The translations under genes and the position numbers were made by a program. Below, in pieces: positions 22,172 to 34,348 of a stretch of DNA of 64,000 nt. The stretch comes from Cephalopachus bancanus (lineage: Eukaryota > Chordata > Mammalia > Primates > Tarsiidae). The first letter of the stretch is position 1; each line of letters opens with the position of its first letter. The stretch covers positions 16,356,501 through 16,420,500 of the forward strand of contig JAPVLO010000019.1 of assembly GCA_027257055.1 (NCBI GenBank), in the 5' to 3' direction. The notes under the pieces were generated by a model. That model was not told the DNA's origin. It did no database searches and worked only from the letters and a program-made list of their open reading frames with translations.

Positions 22172-22590
22172 AAAAAAAAAAAAAATTAGGGAATTCAAAA
22201 GAGAGAAGACCTGGGTTGCAGCATAGGGCGAGGAGTAGCCAGTCTTGAGAGAATGCTTACCCCCGCTTCATGCCATTCTGGTGTCGCAAAGTAGGTGTGG
22301 TGACATGGATGAGCCTCTGGAGGCCATCTCATTCAACACTATAGCTCTGACTGTCTGATCTGCCAGCAATGTGCAATTGCTATCTCTAGGCCAGACTTCC
22401 TCTTTGCAGTTTTAGTCTAAGACATCTGATTGCCTCCTCAGCACATCCATCCAGTCTCTCACCAGCATGTCAATTTCCACGTGTTGAAAACCCAGTTTAT
22501 AACCTTTCCCCTGCTCCTTTGACATTGTTCGCAATATAAGTTGGTAACATCATTTTCTAGCTCAATAAAATTGACATCTCTACTTGAATC

Positions 22591-22879
22591 TTTTTTTTTT
22601 TAAAGACAAGATCTTGCTCTGTCACCCAGACTGGAATACAGTGGTGCAATCATGGCTCACTGTAGCCTCAACCTCCTGGGCTCAAACAATTCTGCTTCAG
22701 CCTTCCACGTAGCTAGGACTTATAGGCTTATGTCACCGCACCTGGCTAATTTTTTATTTTTTGTAGAGATGAGGTCTCACTATGTTGTCTAGGCTGGTCT
22801 TGAACTCCTGGGCTCAAGTGATCCTTCGACCTCAGCCCCCCAAGTGCTAGGATTACAGCCATGAGCCACCATGCCCCAC
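22591..22879 (-). mobile_element. Old Alu (AluJ-like), antisense
   Basis: Antisense Alu with older text ('ggtgcaatcatggctcactgtagcctcaacctcctgggctcaaac'). It interrupts the L2. Confidence 0.93.
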
Positions 22880-23218
22880 TTCCACTTGGATGTTTAATAG
22901 GCCTCTTATTAACCAGGACAAAAAATAACTCTTTACATTTTATACCTAGTCTTTACTGTACCAGTAAATGGTACTATAGGAACCTAATTGCTGAGGTAAA
23001 ACTTGGAATACTGTATTTGATTCTTCTCTTTTACTGACTCTTCACCCCCAGTTCCAACACAAAACTCCATTGTTTCTTTCCCCACTTTGGAGATCTGACC
23101 ACTGTTCTCTGTCTTCTCCACCATCAAGTCACCTTAGCTCTTGCTTGGGCTGAGCCAATAATCTTTTAAGTATACCCTAGCTTCCCCTGTGGGAACCATC
23201 CATTCTCCATGCAGCATC

Positions 23219-23531
23219 AGAAAGAATTTTCTTTTTTTGAATCAGAGTCTCACTCTGTTGCTCAGGTTGGAGTGCAGTGACATGCTCTCGGCCACCCCAG
23301 CGTCAACCTGCTGGGCTCAGGCAATCCTTCAGCCTCAGCCTTCCAAGCAGCCAGAACTACAGGTGCGCACTACCATGCCTGGCTAGTTTTTTGATATATT
23401 GTAGTGACGAGGTCTCACCAAGTTGCCCAGGGTGGTCTTGAACCCCTGGGCTCAAGCAATCCTCTCACCTTGGTCTCCCAGAGTGCTGGGATTACAGACT
23501 TGAGCCACTGCACCCAGCCCAGAGAGAATTT
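23219..23531 (-). mobile_element. Alu, antisense
   Basis: Lemur-type antisense Alu (23232-23519) with the near-perfect TSD 'agaaagaatttt' and 'agagagaatttt'. It interrupts the L2, since L2 text resumes directly after the TSD. Confidence 0.93.
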
Positions 23532-23716
23532 TTTAAATCTTTCCAAAGGCAACTGATTGCATATAGAATGAAATCAAAGCTCCTTCCTCTGGCTTATACA
23601 AATAATTTAATTTGAAGTATACTATTGCATAATCTGGCTCTTTTCTGCTTCTTAAACACATCCCATTCTACTCTCCATTCACCCACCAAGTACAGTCAGT
23701 GGCCTTCTCTCAGTTC

Positions 23717-23752
23717 CTGGGTTGCCAGATAAAACACAGGATGCCCAGTAAT
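23717..23752 (+). repeat. Left piece of split palindromic repeat
   Basis: 'gggttgccagataaaacacaggatgcccagt' is the left end of a common palindromic mammalian repeat. Its body resumes at about 26675 on the far side of an L1, with 'cagttaaatttgaatttctgataag' and so on. The pieces join at a shared 'cagt'. Confidence 0.65.
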
Positions 23753-24436
23753 AATTTCTTTTAATTAATAGACTATGATTTTAAAGCAGTTTTTGGTTTA
23801 AAGTAAAATTGAGCAGAAAGTACAGAGTTTTCATACCCCCCCCCCACTGACACACAGTTTCCCCTATTGTTAACATTTGGCATTCGTGTGGTACATTTGT
23901 TACAACTGATGAACCAATACGGAAACATTATTATTAACTGAAGTCCGTAATTTACATTAGGAATCTCTCTTTACGTTGTACAGTTCTGTGGGTTTTGGCA
24001 AATATATAATGATACGTGCTCATTGGCCTTTATTTTCTTTGGAGATTACAGTATCATGCAGAATACTTTCACTGCTCTAAAAATCTCCCCTGTTCCACCT
24101 ATTCCTTACCCCTCCCACTACCTGTAAGTCCCTGGCAACCACTGATCATCCTACTGTCTTTATAGTTTTGCCTTTTCCAGAATGTCTTATGGTTGAAAAC
24201 ATACAATATGTAGTCTTTCCAGACTGGCTTCTTTCAATTCCAATATGCATTTACGATTCCTCCATGCCTGTTTATCATTTTCTTGAAAGCTTATTTCTTG
24301 TTGTCACTGAATAATATTCCATTTGAATGTGTACATCACAGGGTTTTTTTTAATCCATTCACTTACTGAAAGACATTCTTTTTGCTTCCATGTTTTAGTA
24401 ATTATGAATAAAGCTGCTTAAACATTCATGAGCAGG

Positions 24437-24620
24437 TGTCTTAGTCTGTTTTTCCTATTATAACAGAATACCTGAAGCTGGGTAAATTATAATGAACAGC
24501 AATTTACTGGTTCACAGTTCTGGAGGTTGAGAAGTCCACTATCAATGGCAGTGACAGTATCTGGTGAGGGTCTTCTTGCTGTATCATTACATGGTGGAAA
24601 GTATCACATGGCAGAAGGGG

Positions 24621-24660
<40 letters not shown>

Positions 24661-24920
24661 AGAGAGGGAGAGAGGGAAAGGGGAGGGAAATGGAGAAGGA
24701 GGGAGAGAGGGACAGAGAGGGAAAAGGGGGCCAAACTTGTTCTTTTATAAGAAACTCAATCCTGTAATAACAAACCCACTTTCACAATAATGGCATTAAT
24801 CCATTCATGAGGGCAGAAACCTCATAGCCTAATCACCTCTTAAAGGTCCCACCTCTTAATACTGTTATAATGGCAATTATATTATGGATTTGAGAAGGAA
24901 CAAGCATGCCAATCATAGTA
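24437..24920 (-). mobile_element. MST-type MaLR solo LTR, antisense
   Basis: Antisense of an MSTA/B LTR: 'tcttagtctgtttttcctattataacagaatacctgaagctgggtaa', 'tctggtgagggtcttcttgctgtatcattacatgg', a GA-rich internal run at 24627-24720, and 'cattaatccattcatgagggcagaaacctcatagcctaatcacctcttaaaggtcccacc'. L1 text continues on both sides, so it inserted into that L1. No internal retroviral sequence is present. Confidence 0.9.
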
Positions 24921-25360
24921 GTGTTTGTTTTTTTTTTGGTGCGAGCATAAGTTTTCAATTCATTTGGATAAGTCACAAGGAGCATGATTTCTGGATCATA
25001 TAATAAGACTGTGTTTAGCTTTGTAAAAAACCGTCAAATCATCTTTCAGAGTGGCCGTATCATTTTGCATTCCCACAAGCAATGAATGCGAGTTCCCGTT
25101 GCTTGGCATCCTCATCAGTATTTGGTGTTGTCAGTGTTCTGGAGTTTAACCATGCTAATAGGTGTATCGTTTTGTTTTAATTTGCGATTTCCTGATGACG
25201 TGACATTGAACATCTATTCAAATGCTACTTTCCATCTGGATGATTTCTTTAGTGAATGTCTGTTTAGCTCTTTACCCGTGTTGTACTTAGGCAGCTTGGT
25301 TTCTTATTGTTGAGTTTGTAGAACTTTTTGTATATTTCTATACAAAGTTCTTTATCATAT

Positions 25361-25363
25361 GTG

Positions 25364-25443
<80 letters not shown>
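25361..25443. repeat. TG/TA compound microsatellite
   Basis: A (TG)n run at 25371-25396 is followed by (TA)n with interruptions to 25443, inside the L1. The Alu T tail starts immediately after. It is likely length-polymorphic. Confidence 0.95.
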
Positions 25444-25461
<18 letters not shown>

Positions 25462-25730
25462 CCTTTTGAGTCAAAGTCTCACTCTTTTGCCCAGGCTGGC
25501 ACACTCACAGCCACCACAACCTCGACCTACTGGGTTCAGGTGATTCTTCCATCTCAGCCTTCTAAATTGCTGGGACTATAGGCGTGTGCCACAATGCTCG
25601 GCTAATTTTTTAATTTATAGAGATGAAGTCTTGCCAAATTGCCCAGGATGGTCTCAAACCTGTGGGCTCGGGCAATCCTCTTGGCCTCCCAAACTGCTGG
25701 GATTATAAGCATAAGCTACTGTGCCTGGCC
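25444..25730 (-). mobile_element. Alu, antisense, internally deleted
   Basis: Antisense Alu starting with about 18 T. The segment between 'cccaggctgg' and 'cacactcacagcc' lacks the usual 'agtgcagtgg' stretch, a deletion of about 10 bases. It is moderately diverged. Confidence 0.92.
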
Positions 25731-26674
25731 AGATATATGTTTTATAAACATTTTCACTTAGTTTGTGACTTGTCTTTTTATTCTCTAAACAAAATCTTTC
25801 ACAGAGCAAAAGTTTTTAATTTTAATCACCAATGCAAGGTCACTTAGATTTTCTCATGTGCTATCTTCTAGAAATCTTGTAGTTTTGTGGTTTATATTTA
25901 GGTCTATAATCCATATAGGGTTAATTTTTGTGAAGGGTGTAAGGTCTATGTCTAGATTTATTTTTTTGCATGTGGATGTCCAATCATTTCAGCGCAATTT
26001 GTTGAAAAGACCATACTCTCTTCACTTAATTGTCTTTGATCCTTTGTCAAATATAAGTTAACTGTATTTCTGTGGGTCTATTTCTGGGCTCGCCATTCTG
26101 TTCAATTAATCTTTTTTTCTATTCATTACCAAAACCACATTGTCTTGATTAATGTAGCTTTATAATTTTGAAGTTAAGTAATGTCAATACTCCAACTCTG
26201 TTCTTCAATACTGCATTAGTTATGGGTCTTTTGCCTCTCCATATAAACTTCAGAATGAGTTTGTTAATATCCTCAATATTAAATACTTTTCTAGGATTAC
26301 AGTTGGAATTGCATTGACTCTATAGGTAATCTTGGGAAGAAACGGCATCTTAACAATATTGAGTCTTACTATGCAGACACACAAAATATCTTTTTGTTTA
26401 TTTAGATCTTCTTTGAGTTCTTTTATCAGAGTTTTGTTGTATTTCTCATAAAGACCTTATACACTTTTTGTTAGGTTTATATATGTCTAAGTATTTTCTT
26501 TTTTACGCTAATATAAATGATGGTGTGTTTTTAATTCTAAATCCCAGTTGCTCATTACTAGTATATAGTAAATAAACTGATCTTTGTATATTCACCTAGT
26601 ATCTTGCAATCTTGATGTAAATGCTTATTAGTTCTAAGAGCTTTCTTGTTGTTTAGGATTCTCTACATATTCTC

Positions 26675-26860
26675 AGTTAAATTTGAATTTCTGATAAGCA
26701 ACACAATTTTCTTTAGTATAATATGTCATGAGATATGCCATATTTAGTAAAAATATTGCATGAGATATGCCAATACCAAAAGTCCACAATTGTTGCTTAT
26801 CTGAAACTCAAATTTAACTGGGTGCCTTGGATTTTTATTTACTAAATATGACAAATCTTT
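26675..26860 (+). repeat. Main piece of split palindromic repeat (MITE-like)
   Basis: The left arm 'cagttaaatttgaatttctgataagcaac' (26677) pairs with the right arm 'gttgcttatctgaaactcaaatttaactg' (26792). Internal short repeats of 'catgagatatgcc' are present. The end 'ttggatttttatttactaaatatgaca' matches the reverse of the piece at 23717. This is a known palindromic repeat type. I do not name the subfamily. Confidence 0.75.
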
Positions 26861-26864
26861 TTCT

Positions 26865-27245
26865 CGTCTCACAAGCTCATTTCTGCCTCAGAGAGTTTCA
26901 TCAATTCGCTCCTCTTCCTCCTGTTTTGCATGGTTGGCTTCTTCTTGTTTCTCAAAGTTCAATTTAAATGTCATCTCCTCAGACAAGCTTCCCTAACCCA
27001 ATCCAAAGTGGCCTTCTGGTCCTTCTTGACACATCAGCCTATTTTAATGCTTTGCATGACAGTCATCACTCAACAATTTATTGACTGATCGATCCATGGT
27101 TTGAGGGTCTTCCTTTTCCCTCTCACCATCCCATCCCACTAGAATGGCTTTTCTTGATCAGCACAGTACCTAAATACTTTAGAATGGTGTCTGCCCATAG
27201 TTGGTGCTCAATAAATATTCATTGAGTGGATGACTGAATGAAAGT
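26865..27245 (+). mobile_element. L2 3' end, sense
   Basis: 'ctcaaagttcaatttaaatgtcatctcctcagacaagcttccctaaccc' and the terminal 'agtacctaaatactttagaatggtgtctgcccatagttggtgctcaataaatattcattgagtggatgactgaatgaa' are the diagnostic L2 3' end. Confidence 0.88.
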
Positions 27246-27369
27246 ACTTAAGTCACAAGGCCAAGTTATCCTTTAATTCTTCTTCTCTTCCCTTTGTGTT
27301 TATATCTAATCATCAAAGTGTGTTCAAAAATTTTACCACATATATCTTAAATCCATCCTCTTCTCTTCA

Positions 27370-27600
27370 GGTTTGCAGTATTAGCCCCTCGATCAGGAAG
27401 GAAACTTTTTCCACTCTTTATCATCCTAAACTGAGTAGTGACACTTATACTTCCACACCCTGGTTTCCCATTTAGTTTCTATCTTCTCTGTTAGACTAAG
27501 CTCCACAAAGCAGGCACTGTGTCTAAGTGCTGCTGCATTCTCTACATCCAGCAGAGAGACTGACACATATTCACTAAGTGTTCACTAAGTGTATTAATAT
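27370..27600 (+). mobile_element. L2 3' end, second copy
   Basis: 'gttagactaagctccacaaagcaggcactgtgtctaagtgctgctgcattctctacatccagcagagagactgacacatattcac' is a diverged L2 3' tail (tagaatgtaagctccatgagggcagggac..gtgcctggcacatagtag). Confidence 0.7.
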
Positions 27601-28145
27601 TTTAGAATAGAAAATAGACATTAATGAAAAACTCATTTTGTTTCAGTGAAAGGTGCATATTAATTAGAATTGAAAAGAAATGTAATCTTACTAGTGACAA
27701 AACCACTACAAATATATCAGAGATTCTGTGTTTCCTAGCAAATTCAGTTACCTTAAATGTGTAGTTCTCAAATGCTTTGGTTTCAGGACCCTTTAACACT
27801 CTTAATTATTGAGAACTCCAAAGAGCTTTTGTTTATGTAGATTATAACTACCAGTATTTACTGTATTAGGAACTAAAATTTGAAAAAATTTAAAATATTA
27901 GTGGAAGTGAGCCCATTATCCATGTTATCTATGGTAACATAGATAACAATTCATAAGGAATAATTGTATTTTATAAAACAAAAGAAATGTACTGAGAAGG
28001 CTGGCATTGTTTCACATGTTTGCAAATTTCTTTAGAGTCTGACTTAATAGAAAATAGCTGAATTCTAATATTGGCTTCTGTATTCAATGTGTTATGTACA
28101 ACACGTTGTTTTGTCTAAGGTATATCTTTTAAAATCCAGCCTCAC

Positions 28146-28902
28146 CTCATGATAGAAATAGACTCTTTCTTGGACCTTTGAATCTCCAGGAACTATAATA
28201 GGGTCTCACACATGTAGATGCTACATAAATCTGTAGGAAGAAGATGGTAGTAGAATAAAGAAGGCAACAGGCTCAGAGGGATACAAGAACTATCTTCTAG
28301 ATAGTTCTCAAGATATTTACTCAAATATCTCCTTGCTAAGGACCACTGTGACTGCCCCCTCCCTCCACTTCCTTACTGTGCTATGTTTCTTTTCAATATT
28401 ATTTATCTTTTTTTTTTTTGAGTCGGAGTCTCACTCTGTTGCCCAGACTGGAGTGCAGTGGCCGCTCCCAGCCACCGCAGCCTCGGCCTGCTGGGCTCCG
28501 GCGATCCTTCCGCCTCAGCCTTCCAAGTAGCTGGAACTACAGGCGCGTGCTACCACGCCCGGCTAATTTTTTTGATTTATTGTAGAGATGAGGTTTCACC
28601 GAGTTGCCCAGGCGGGTCTCAAACCCACGGTCTCAGGCAATCCACTCACCTCAGCCTCCCAAGGCACGGGATTACAGGCTGAGCCACCGAGCCCGGCTAT
28701 TATTTATCTTTTAACTTAGTGTACAATTTACTAATTTATTATGTTTGTTTATTGCCTATGTCTCCTTGCTAGAAAGTGAACCTCGAGGACACAAGGACCT
28801 TTGTTTTGCATACTAATGTATCTGAGGTACTTAAGATAGTAGGAACCTACAATTTTTGTTAAATAATGAAATACCTGAAAGACTATCTTATAGAAGAGAA
28901 AA
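28146..28902 (+). mobile_element. L2 3' end inserted in the hAT element
   Basis: The insert is bounded by a perfect 15-bp direct repeat, 'aaaatccagcctcac', at 28131-28145 and 28903-28917. Beyond each copy the hAT text continues. Inside, 'ccctccctccacttccttactgtgctatgtttcttttcaatattatttatcttt' and 'tgtttattgcctatgtctccttgctagaaagtgaacc' are L2 3' text. The other parts are unassigned. The Alu at 28412 splits the L2. Confidence 0.6.
28397..28712 (-). mobile_element. Young Alu, antisense
   Basis: A full antisense lemur-type Alu with many CpGs and the perfect TSD 'tattatttatctttt' at 28397-28411 and 28698-28712. It lies inside L2 text. Confidence 0.96.
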
Positions 28903-29990
28903 AAAATCCAGCCTCACATACATATGAATAGCCTTCTTGGATAATTGTGGATATTCTTCTTTTGTTCTATATCATGCCGAACAAGTAGTATTTTCTTAAA
29001 CATTAGTTGCAATGTGAAATCTGAAATCATATCAGTACACTTTTTTTTATAGCTTCACTCTCTCTAAGTATCAGTAAACTTTTTCTATTCTTTTGCAACA
29101 AAATCCATTAGCTCACCCTGCACTTTGAATGTATCTTTTATCTATGCATGATTTTGTATCCCATTTGCCATTTGGAAAATATTTGTTTATTGCATTATAC
29201 AAATTATCCGAATGGTGACACGTTTCATTAAATAACATTTTAAAATACCATTAGTAAACATCAACAAAGATCTCATCAGAAAAGTTTTTGTGCATCAGAA
29301 GCTATCAACTTCCTTATGGTGAATTGTAGTTTTCTAAAACGCTAATTTTCACTTCAAAACTCAAATATTATTATTGGCAACAAATTATTGCCCATTGTTG
29401 TCCTCAAAGTGATCTGCTTGGCCCACATTGCTCATATTTTAGAAAACATCTGTGAAATATCCAGGTCCAAACAACCATAATTTGCATGTCAGTTGTCTGT
29501 TGCAAGTAAAAATGGGTTTCCATTTTTAGAAGTGGCAGGTTCACCTTGCAAGTTGATCATATGAATGCCTTTCCTTGAGAATTATGTAGGTGCTTCTTTG
29601 GTAGACAACCAAAGAAGTTGATGAGTACCTTTTCCCTCTGCCCCACACAATACCAAGAATATGTGTACTCAAGGGGTTAGATTTAATACAATGACTGATT
29701 CTTATTGTTAAAGACATTTTTAAGTAAATTGGAATTTTTTCATTGCAAGTATGTGGTGGTGAAGAATACTATGATGACTTGTACAGTCTGGCGCCATGTT
29801 CTAATTCAATTTGCCTGAGGTTTTGCATCGCTGTTGCTTTTGCACCATTAGTGCTATTATCAATACAACAAAAAAAAGGAAATGGTATCTTGGAATTATT
29901 ATGAAAATAGTTTTAATCTTGGGAATACTGTGAAAGAACCTTGAAAACTCTCCAGGGGTCTACAAAGCACATATTGAGAATCATTGAACT

Positions 29991-31010
29991 GAAAATCTAT
30001 GCATCTGAATCCTTCAGAGACTCTAGACAATTTAATTACATTTTGGAAGGAAGAGGTCAGCTTTGTGTATTGGTCTTTCCATGGTCCAAAACTCTGAGTG
30101 TTTAGCATAGTGTTTAAACCCTCCCACACTATGCAAAACAGGAAAGATTTAATGGTCCATTATGGTTCACTGATCAAACCATAGAGGAGGATTGATCTAT
30201 GAGATCTATGAGAGTAGGATTGGGTTCCAGACACCACACGTTGAAAGGGATCTTAACAACCCAGAAAATGTGAGACACAAAAAATGAGTAAAGATACAGA
30301 AAATGATTGTCCTGAGTAAGAGAAAATGAAGGAAAATGGACAACTATTTTCAGCCAGTATATGAACTGTCATATGTTAAAGAACTGAGCCCAGACTGTGA
30401 GGCTTCAAGGGGAAGATACCATGATGTCTAATGAGTTGATGTTATAAGGAGGTAGATTCTTACTCAATGAAAGAACTTCTTAATAATTAGGGCTATTGAA
30501 AAAAGAACAGGTTGCTTCACGAGGACACTGGTTTGTGTCATTACAAGGCTCTAGGCTGAGCCTGAGTGACCACCAAACTAGGATGTGGTGGGAGGGGACC
30601 AAAGGCCAGCACTCCAAGGGCAATGTAACAGTGTGATATGGGAGTGGTGAGTGGGTTTCCAGAGCAGTTATCAACAAAGCTGTGAAGGTAAAAATGTTGA
30701 TGGCCAGTGTCATTCACATTCCCAGCCCATGCTTTGAAGGTGAAATAAATGCCTAAGTAATGGCATTTATGCCAATATTGAAATATGTTGAGCACCACAC
30801 TTTTTCTGTTCGGTTATGTACTATGCCTAATTTTCTCCCACCTTTCTTTAGCTTACCCACTTCCTGAAATCACTCTCACCTCCAAAATGGCAAGTTTCAA
30901 GTTCAGTGATGACAACAATTTGTGAGGAAAATATAATCATATTTAGGTCAGGCTGAATGGCTTGTGGCTTCAAATTTCTTTTTAACAAATATACTTGCAT
31001 AATTTTCTGT
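29991..31010. other. Unique sequence
   Basis: No repeat is recognised. Overlapping antisense frames of about 80 codons at 30480-30798 have no domain. Confidence 0.45.
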
Positions 31011-32165
31011 AGCAGACAGTTAATGTTCTTTAAATTTAATTTTTAAATTGACAAAATTGTGTATACTTATTGTGGACAACATGTTTTGATGTATACATTG
31101 TAGAATGGCTAAATCAAGCTAATTAACATGTATATTACCTCACATACTTAGCATTTTTTGTGATAACACTTCAAATTTACTCTTTTAGTCATTTTCAGGT
31201 ATTCAATACATGGTTATTAATTATAGCTACCATGATGTACAACAGATCTCTTGAGCTCATTCCTCTTTGTTTAACTGAAATTCTATCTTCTTTGACCAAC
31301 ATCCCCTCAGTCCTCCCACACTATGACTTCTGGTAATCACTATTCTCTCTGCTTCTATAAATTCATTTTTTTTAGATTCTACATACAAATGTGATATGCA
31401 ATATTTGTCTACTTGTGCCTGGCTTTCTTTACTTAGTACAATGTCCCCTACGCTCATCCAAGCTGTTGCAAATGACAGTATTTCCTTCCTTATTAAGGCT
31501 GAATAGTGTTGCATTGTGTATGTTTACCACATTTTCTTTATGCATTTATCCATTGATGGGCACTTAGGATGATTCCAAATCTTGGCTCTTGTGAATAATG
31601 CCAAAAGAAATGTGGGAGTGCAGACATCTCTTCAACATACTGATTTCATATACTTTGGATTTATGTCCAAAAGTGGGATTGCTGGACCATATGGTAGTTT
31701 TATTTTTAATTTTTTGAGGACCCTCCATACTGTTTTCCATAATGGTTGTACTAATTTCCATTCCCACCAAGTATATACAGATTCCCTTTTTTCCACATCC
31801 TCACCAAGATTTATCTTTCCTCTTGTTGATAATAGCCATCCTAACAGGTGTGAGGTGATATTTCATTGTGGTTTTGATTTGCATTTCCCCAATGATTTGT
31901 GATGCTGAGCAGTTTTTCAAATATCTGTTGGTCATTTGTATTTCTTTCAAAAAATGTCCATTCAAGTCCTTTGCCAATTTTTAAATCAGATGATCTGTTT
32001 TCCTGCTGTTGAGTTGTTTGAATTCCTTATATATTTTGGATATTAACCCCTTATCAGATGTGTGGTTTGTGTAAATATTTTCTCCTTTTCTGCAAGTTGT
32101 CTCTTCACTCTGCTGATTGTTTCCTTTGCTGTGCAGATGCAGAAGTTTTCTAGTTTGATATAAAA
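31011..32165 (-). mobile_element. L1MA/L1MB-like, antisense
   Basis: 'aaattgacaaaattgtgtatacttattgtggacaacatg' is the antisense 3' end of the L1MA/L1MB group. It is followed by 'tctcttgagctcattcctcttt', 'gctggaccatatggtagttttatttt' and 'cccacc..acagattccc'. It ends in ORF2 3' text 'gctgtgcagatgcagaagttttctagtttgata'. Only short broken frames remain. Confidence 0.9.
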
Positions 32166-33545
32166 CATATGTTGATAAAAGATTACTTCAGGCAGCTAGA
32201 AAGAGCAGAAAATATAGAGAAGTGTGACTCATGAGTGTCATTTTAAGAAGAAGGGAAATAATGACTGTCAATAAAGAAAAGAAAGGCTTAGCGTAAGAAT
32301 GATGAAAACAAAATAAAAAGGTTAAGAAGATCTATCACAATGCTACAAAAAAGGGATTGACGGTAGTGGGACACTGCCAGGGGAGACGGAGAGCACATAA
32401 CATCAATAAGGGTGCCCATCCTAATCCAAGTGAAATGAGTTCCAACGAGAGGCCCAAAACTTTACCTGTGCCTAAACTACTTATGTACGTCATGCTAACT
32501 AGTACTCCACAATTTTAAAATAAAATGAAATAAAATTTAAAAAGGCAAGGAAAAGTAATTAGAACCAGGTAGAAAGCAGGACAAGAAAGTAAAAGAAGAC
32601 AAAAGAGGCTAAGGAAAATGGGGTGGAATAGTCGATGAAGTGACAAACTTAGCTTCTCTCAACGTTTATTGGAGAGATATGGAAGATATTCCAATTATAC
32701 TTTAGGCTCAAATTTTTCTTTGTTTAAAAAATAAACCAAAACCCTAATGCAACAATTGATTCAGACAAGGCTAGTTGAAAAGTTGTAGGAGAACAAGCTG
32801 TTGGCATAATCTCAAGAAATCACTCCACAAATTATTAATTACAAAGAAAAAATGTACCTTTTCGGTGGAGACTTCTGGTGGTCACTACCTTAATCATTTT
32901 ATCAAAATTATCATCACTAATAATATGGCATCCTGATGTTATGTGCCTCCTGATGTAATGCGGTAAGTATACCTATGTAGTATTATTCCTAAAAACATTT
33001 AACCTGAATCTGATCATGAGACAATAATAGGGGAAAAAAGTCATTTTACAAAGCATTCTGCAAAAATCAAAACCAAAAACTAATTGGAACTCTTTTAAAA
33101 AGTTAATGACAGAACGAAACAAATGGAAACAAAGACATATACCACATAAAAATAAGGCATGAACTTTGATTAAATTATGATTTTTTTAAAAGGGTGGATA
33201 TAAAAGAAACTTTTGAGATATTTTTGAGAAATTTGAATATTGATTGACTATTAGATGAATTAATGCTAATTTTCTTAGCTATGATAATGGTATTGTGGTT
33301 GGGTAAGAGAATGTCCGGATGCTGAGTTATTTAGGAATGAAATGTCCTGATGTCTGCAACTTAAAAAAATTCAATCAGCAAAAAAAATAATAATAATTAA
33401 AAATTACAAGAAGAGAAATAAAGTGAAAATGGAAACATATTAACCACTAGTGGATCTAGATGATTCTATAAGTGTTAATTGTATTATTCTTTTAACTTTT
33501 CTGTGGGTTTGAAAATTTTTTAATGAAAGCGTAAGGGAAAAGTTA
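32166..33545. repeat. AT-rich sequence with an unnamed old repeat
   Basis: From about 32870 the text ('ggtggagacttctggtggtc', 'gatgttatgtgcctcctgatgtaatg') resembles a dispersed mammalian repeat 3' region. So does the end near 33290 to 33545 ('gataatggtattgtggttgggtaagagaatg', 'cttttctgtgggtttgaaaattttttaatg'). I cannot name it. 32166-32780 is A-rich and unassigned. Confidence 0.4.
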
Positions 33546-34348
33546 ATCACACCACTGTGCACAGAAGTAAAAAGTCATAGATGTTAAAACCAAGCCTTTT
33601 CTGTTTGTTTGTTTGTTTCTCAGTTGTAGTGTTTGGTGGCATCACATTGGTAGTATTAAATCAAGAAATTGACAAATAGTTTAAAAAAATCAGTGTTTGA
33701 TTTGTTGTTTTGCTGATTGTCTAGACTTCAGAAAATAATGGTGGAAATGTTAATAATATAAGTTAAACTTAAATATGTGTCATACCTGTATCTGTTATAC
33801 TATGAATAGCACAAAAATTTGATAAAATATTTTTTCAGTATTTAAAAACTATTATTCAATTTTGCAAAAAATTAGCTTACAGCATTGATAAGAATGAAGT
33901 TCTTTTATATGTCTTCATTGTTTCAGTTTTCCTTACTCCTTACATATCCTTACATAAACTAAAATATCAGCTAATGTTCATGTCATAACCACAGTCATTC
34001 CTCAGCTGAAAATGTGGGCTGGCTATAAATTCAAGAATTTAGCAAAAGTCAGCAGAAAGCTTTCAGTGAGAATCAATTGGTTGTGTTGAATCAATATTAC
34101 AGAGTATAGTATAATTTACTATTATTTCTAAATTGTATACTACAGTAAAATTTAAAAGAAATATATAGACATACATACATATACACTTTTTTTAGGGTTC
34201 ATTGTTAAACATTTACTGGCACGTGACTGCTTGCAATGGTATTATTATTAGACTTTTGATTCTGCCAATTAAAAAGTTTGATAGATATATATTTTGGATA
34301 GAAAATGCTATATCTTTGTTGTTTCAATCTACACTCCCCTGATTACTA
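33546..34348. other. Unique AT-rich sequence
   Basis: No repeat and no long frame. Pyrimidine-AG words such as 'tttgtttctcag' occur but no exon follows that I can support. Confidence 0.45.

Larger units (their letters stand above)
22420..23715 (+). mobile_element. L2 LINE ORF2/3' region, sense, split by two Alus
   Basis: Outside the Alus the text follows sense L2 in order. 'cacttggatgtttaataggcctc' (22885) is followed by 'caccatcaagtcaccttagctcttgcttgggctgagccaat'. Then 'ccattctccatgcagcatcagaaagaatttt', then 'tttccaaaggcaactgattgcatatagaatgaaatcaaagctcc' after the second Alu. These match the C-terminal RT region of L2. The reading frame is destroyed. Confidence 0.65.
23753..26674 (-). mobile_element. 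L1M, antisense, split by LTR and microsatellite plus Alu
   Basis: An old antisense L1: 'ggtttaaagtaaaattgagcagaaag', 'cccctattgttaacatttgg' and 'ccctggcaaccactgatc' at the 3' end. ORF2-derived text follows ('cctttgtcaaatataagtt', 'ggatgtccaatcatttcag', 'gattgaattgcattgactctataggt'-like). The element is interrupted by the MST LTR at 24437 and by the TG/TA run plus Alu at 25361-25730. Reading frames are fully degraded. Confidence 0.85.
27750..29990 (+). mobile_element. hAT-Charlie-type DNA transposon, interrupted
   Basis: The left end 'gtagttctcaaatgctttggtttcaggaccctttaacactc' and the right end 'ggggtctacaaagcacatattgagaatcattga' form diverged hAT terminal inverted repeats. The internal text ('attattgagaactccaaagagcttttgtttatgtag', 'gataattgtggatattcttctttt', 'gttgcaatgtgaaatctgaaa') matches the old Charlie-type element known across placental mammals. 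The transposase frame is not recoverable. An L2 and an Alu interrupt it at 28146-28902. Confidence 0.7.

Noticed and set aside
24504..24767. Frames rich in SLSLS or ERERE
   Set aside because: Translation of the GA-rich part of the MST LTR.
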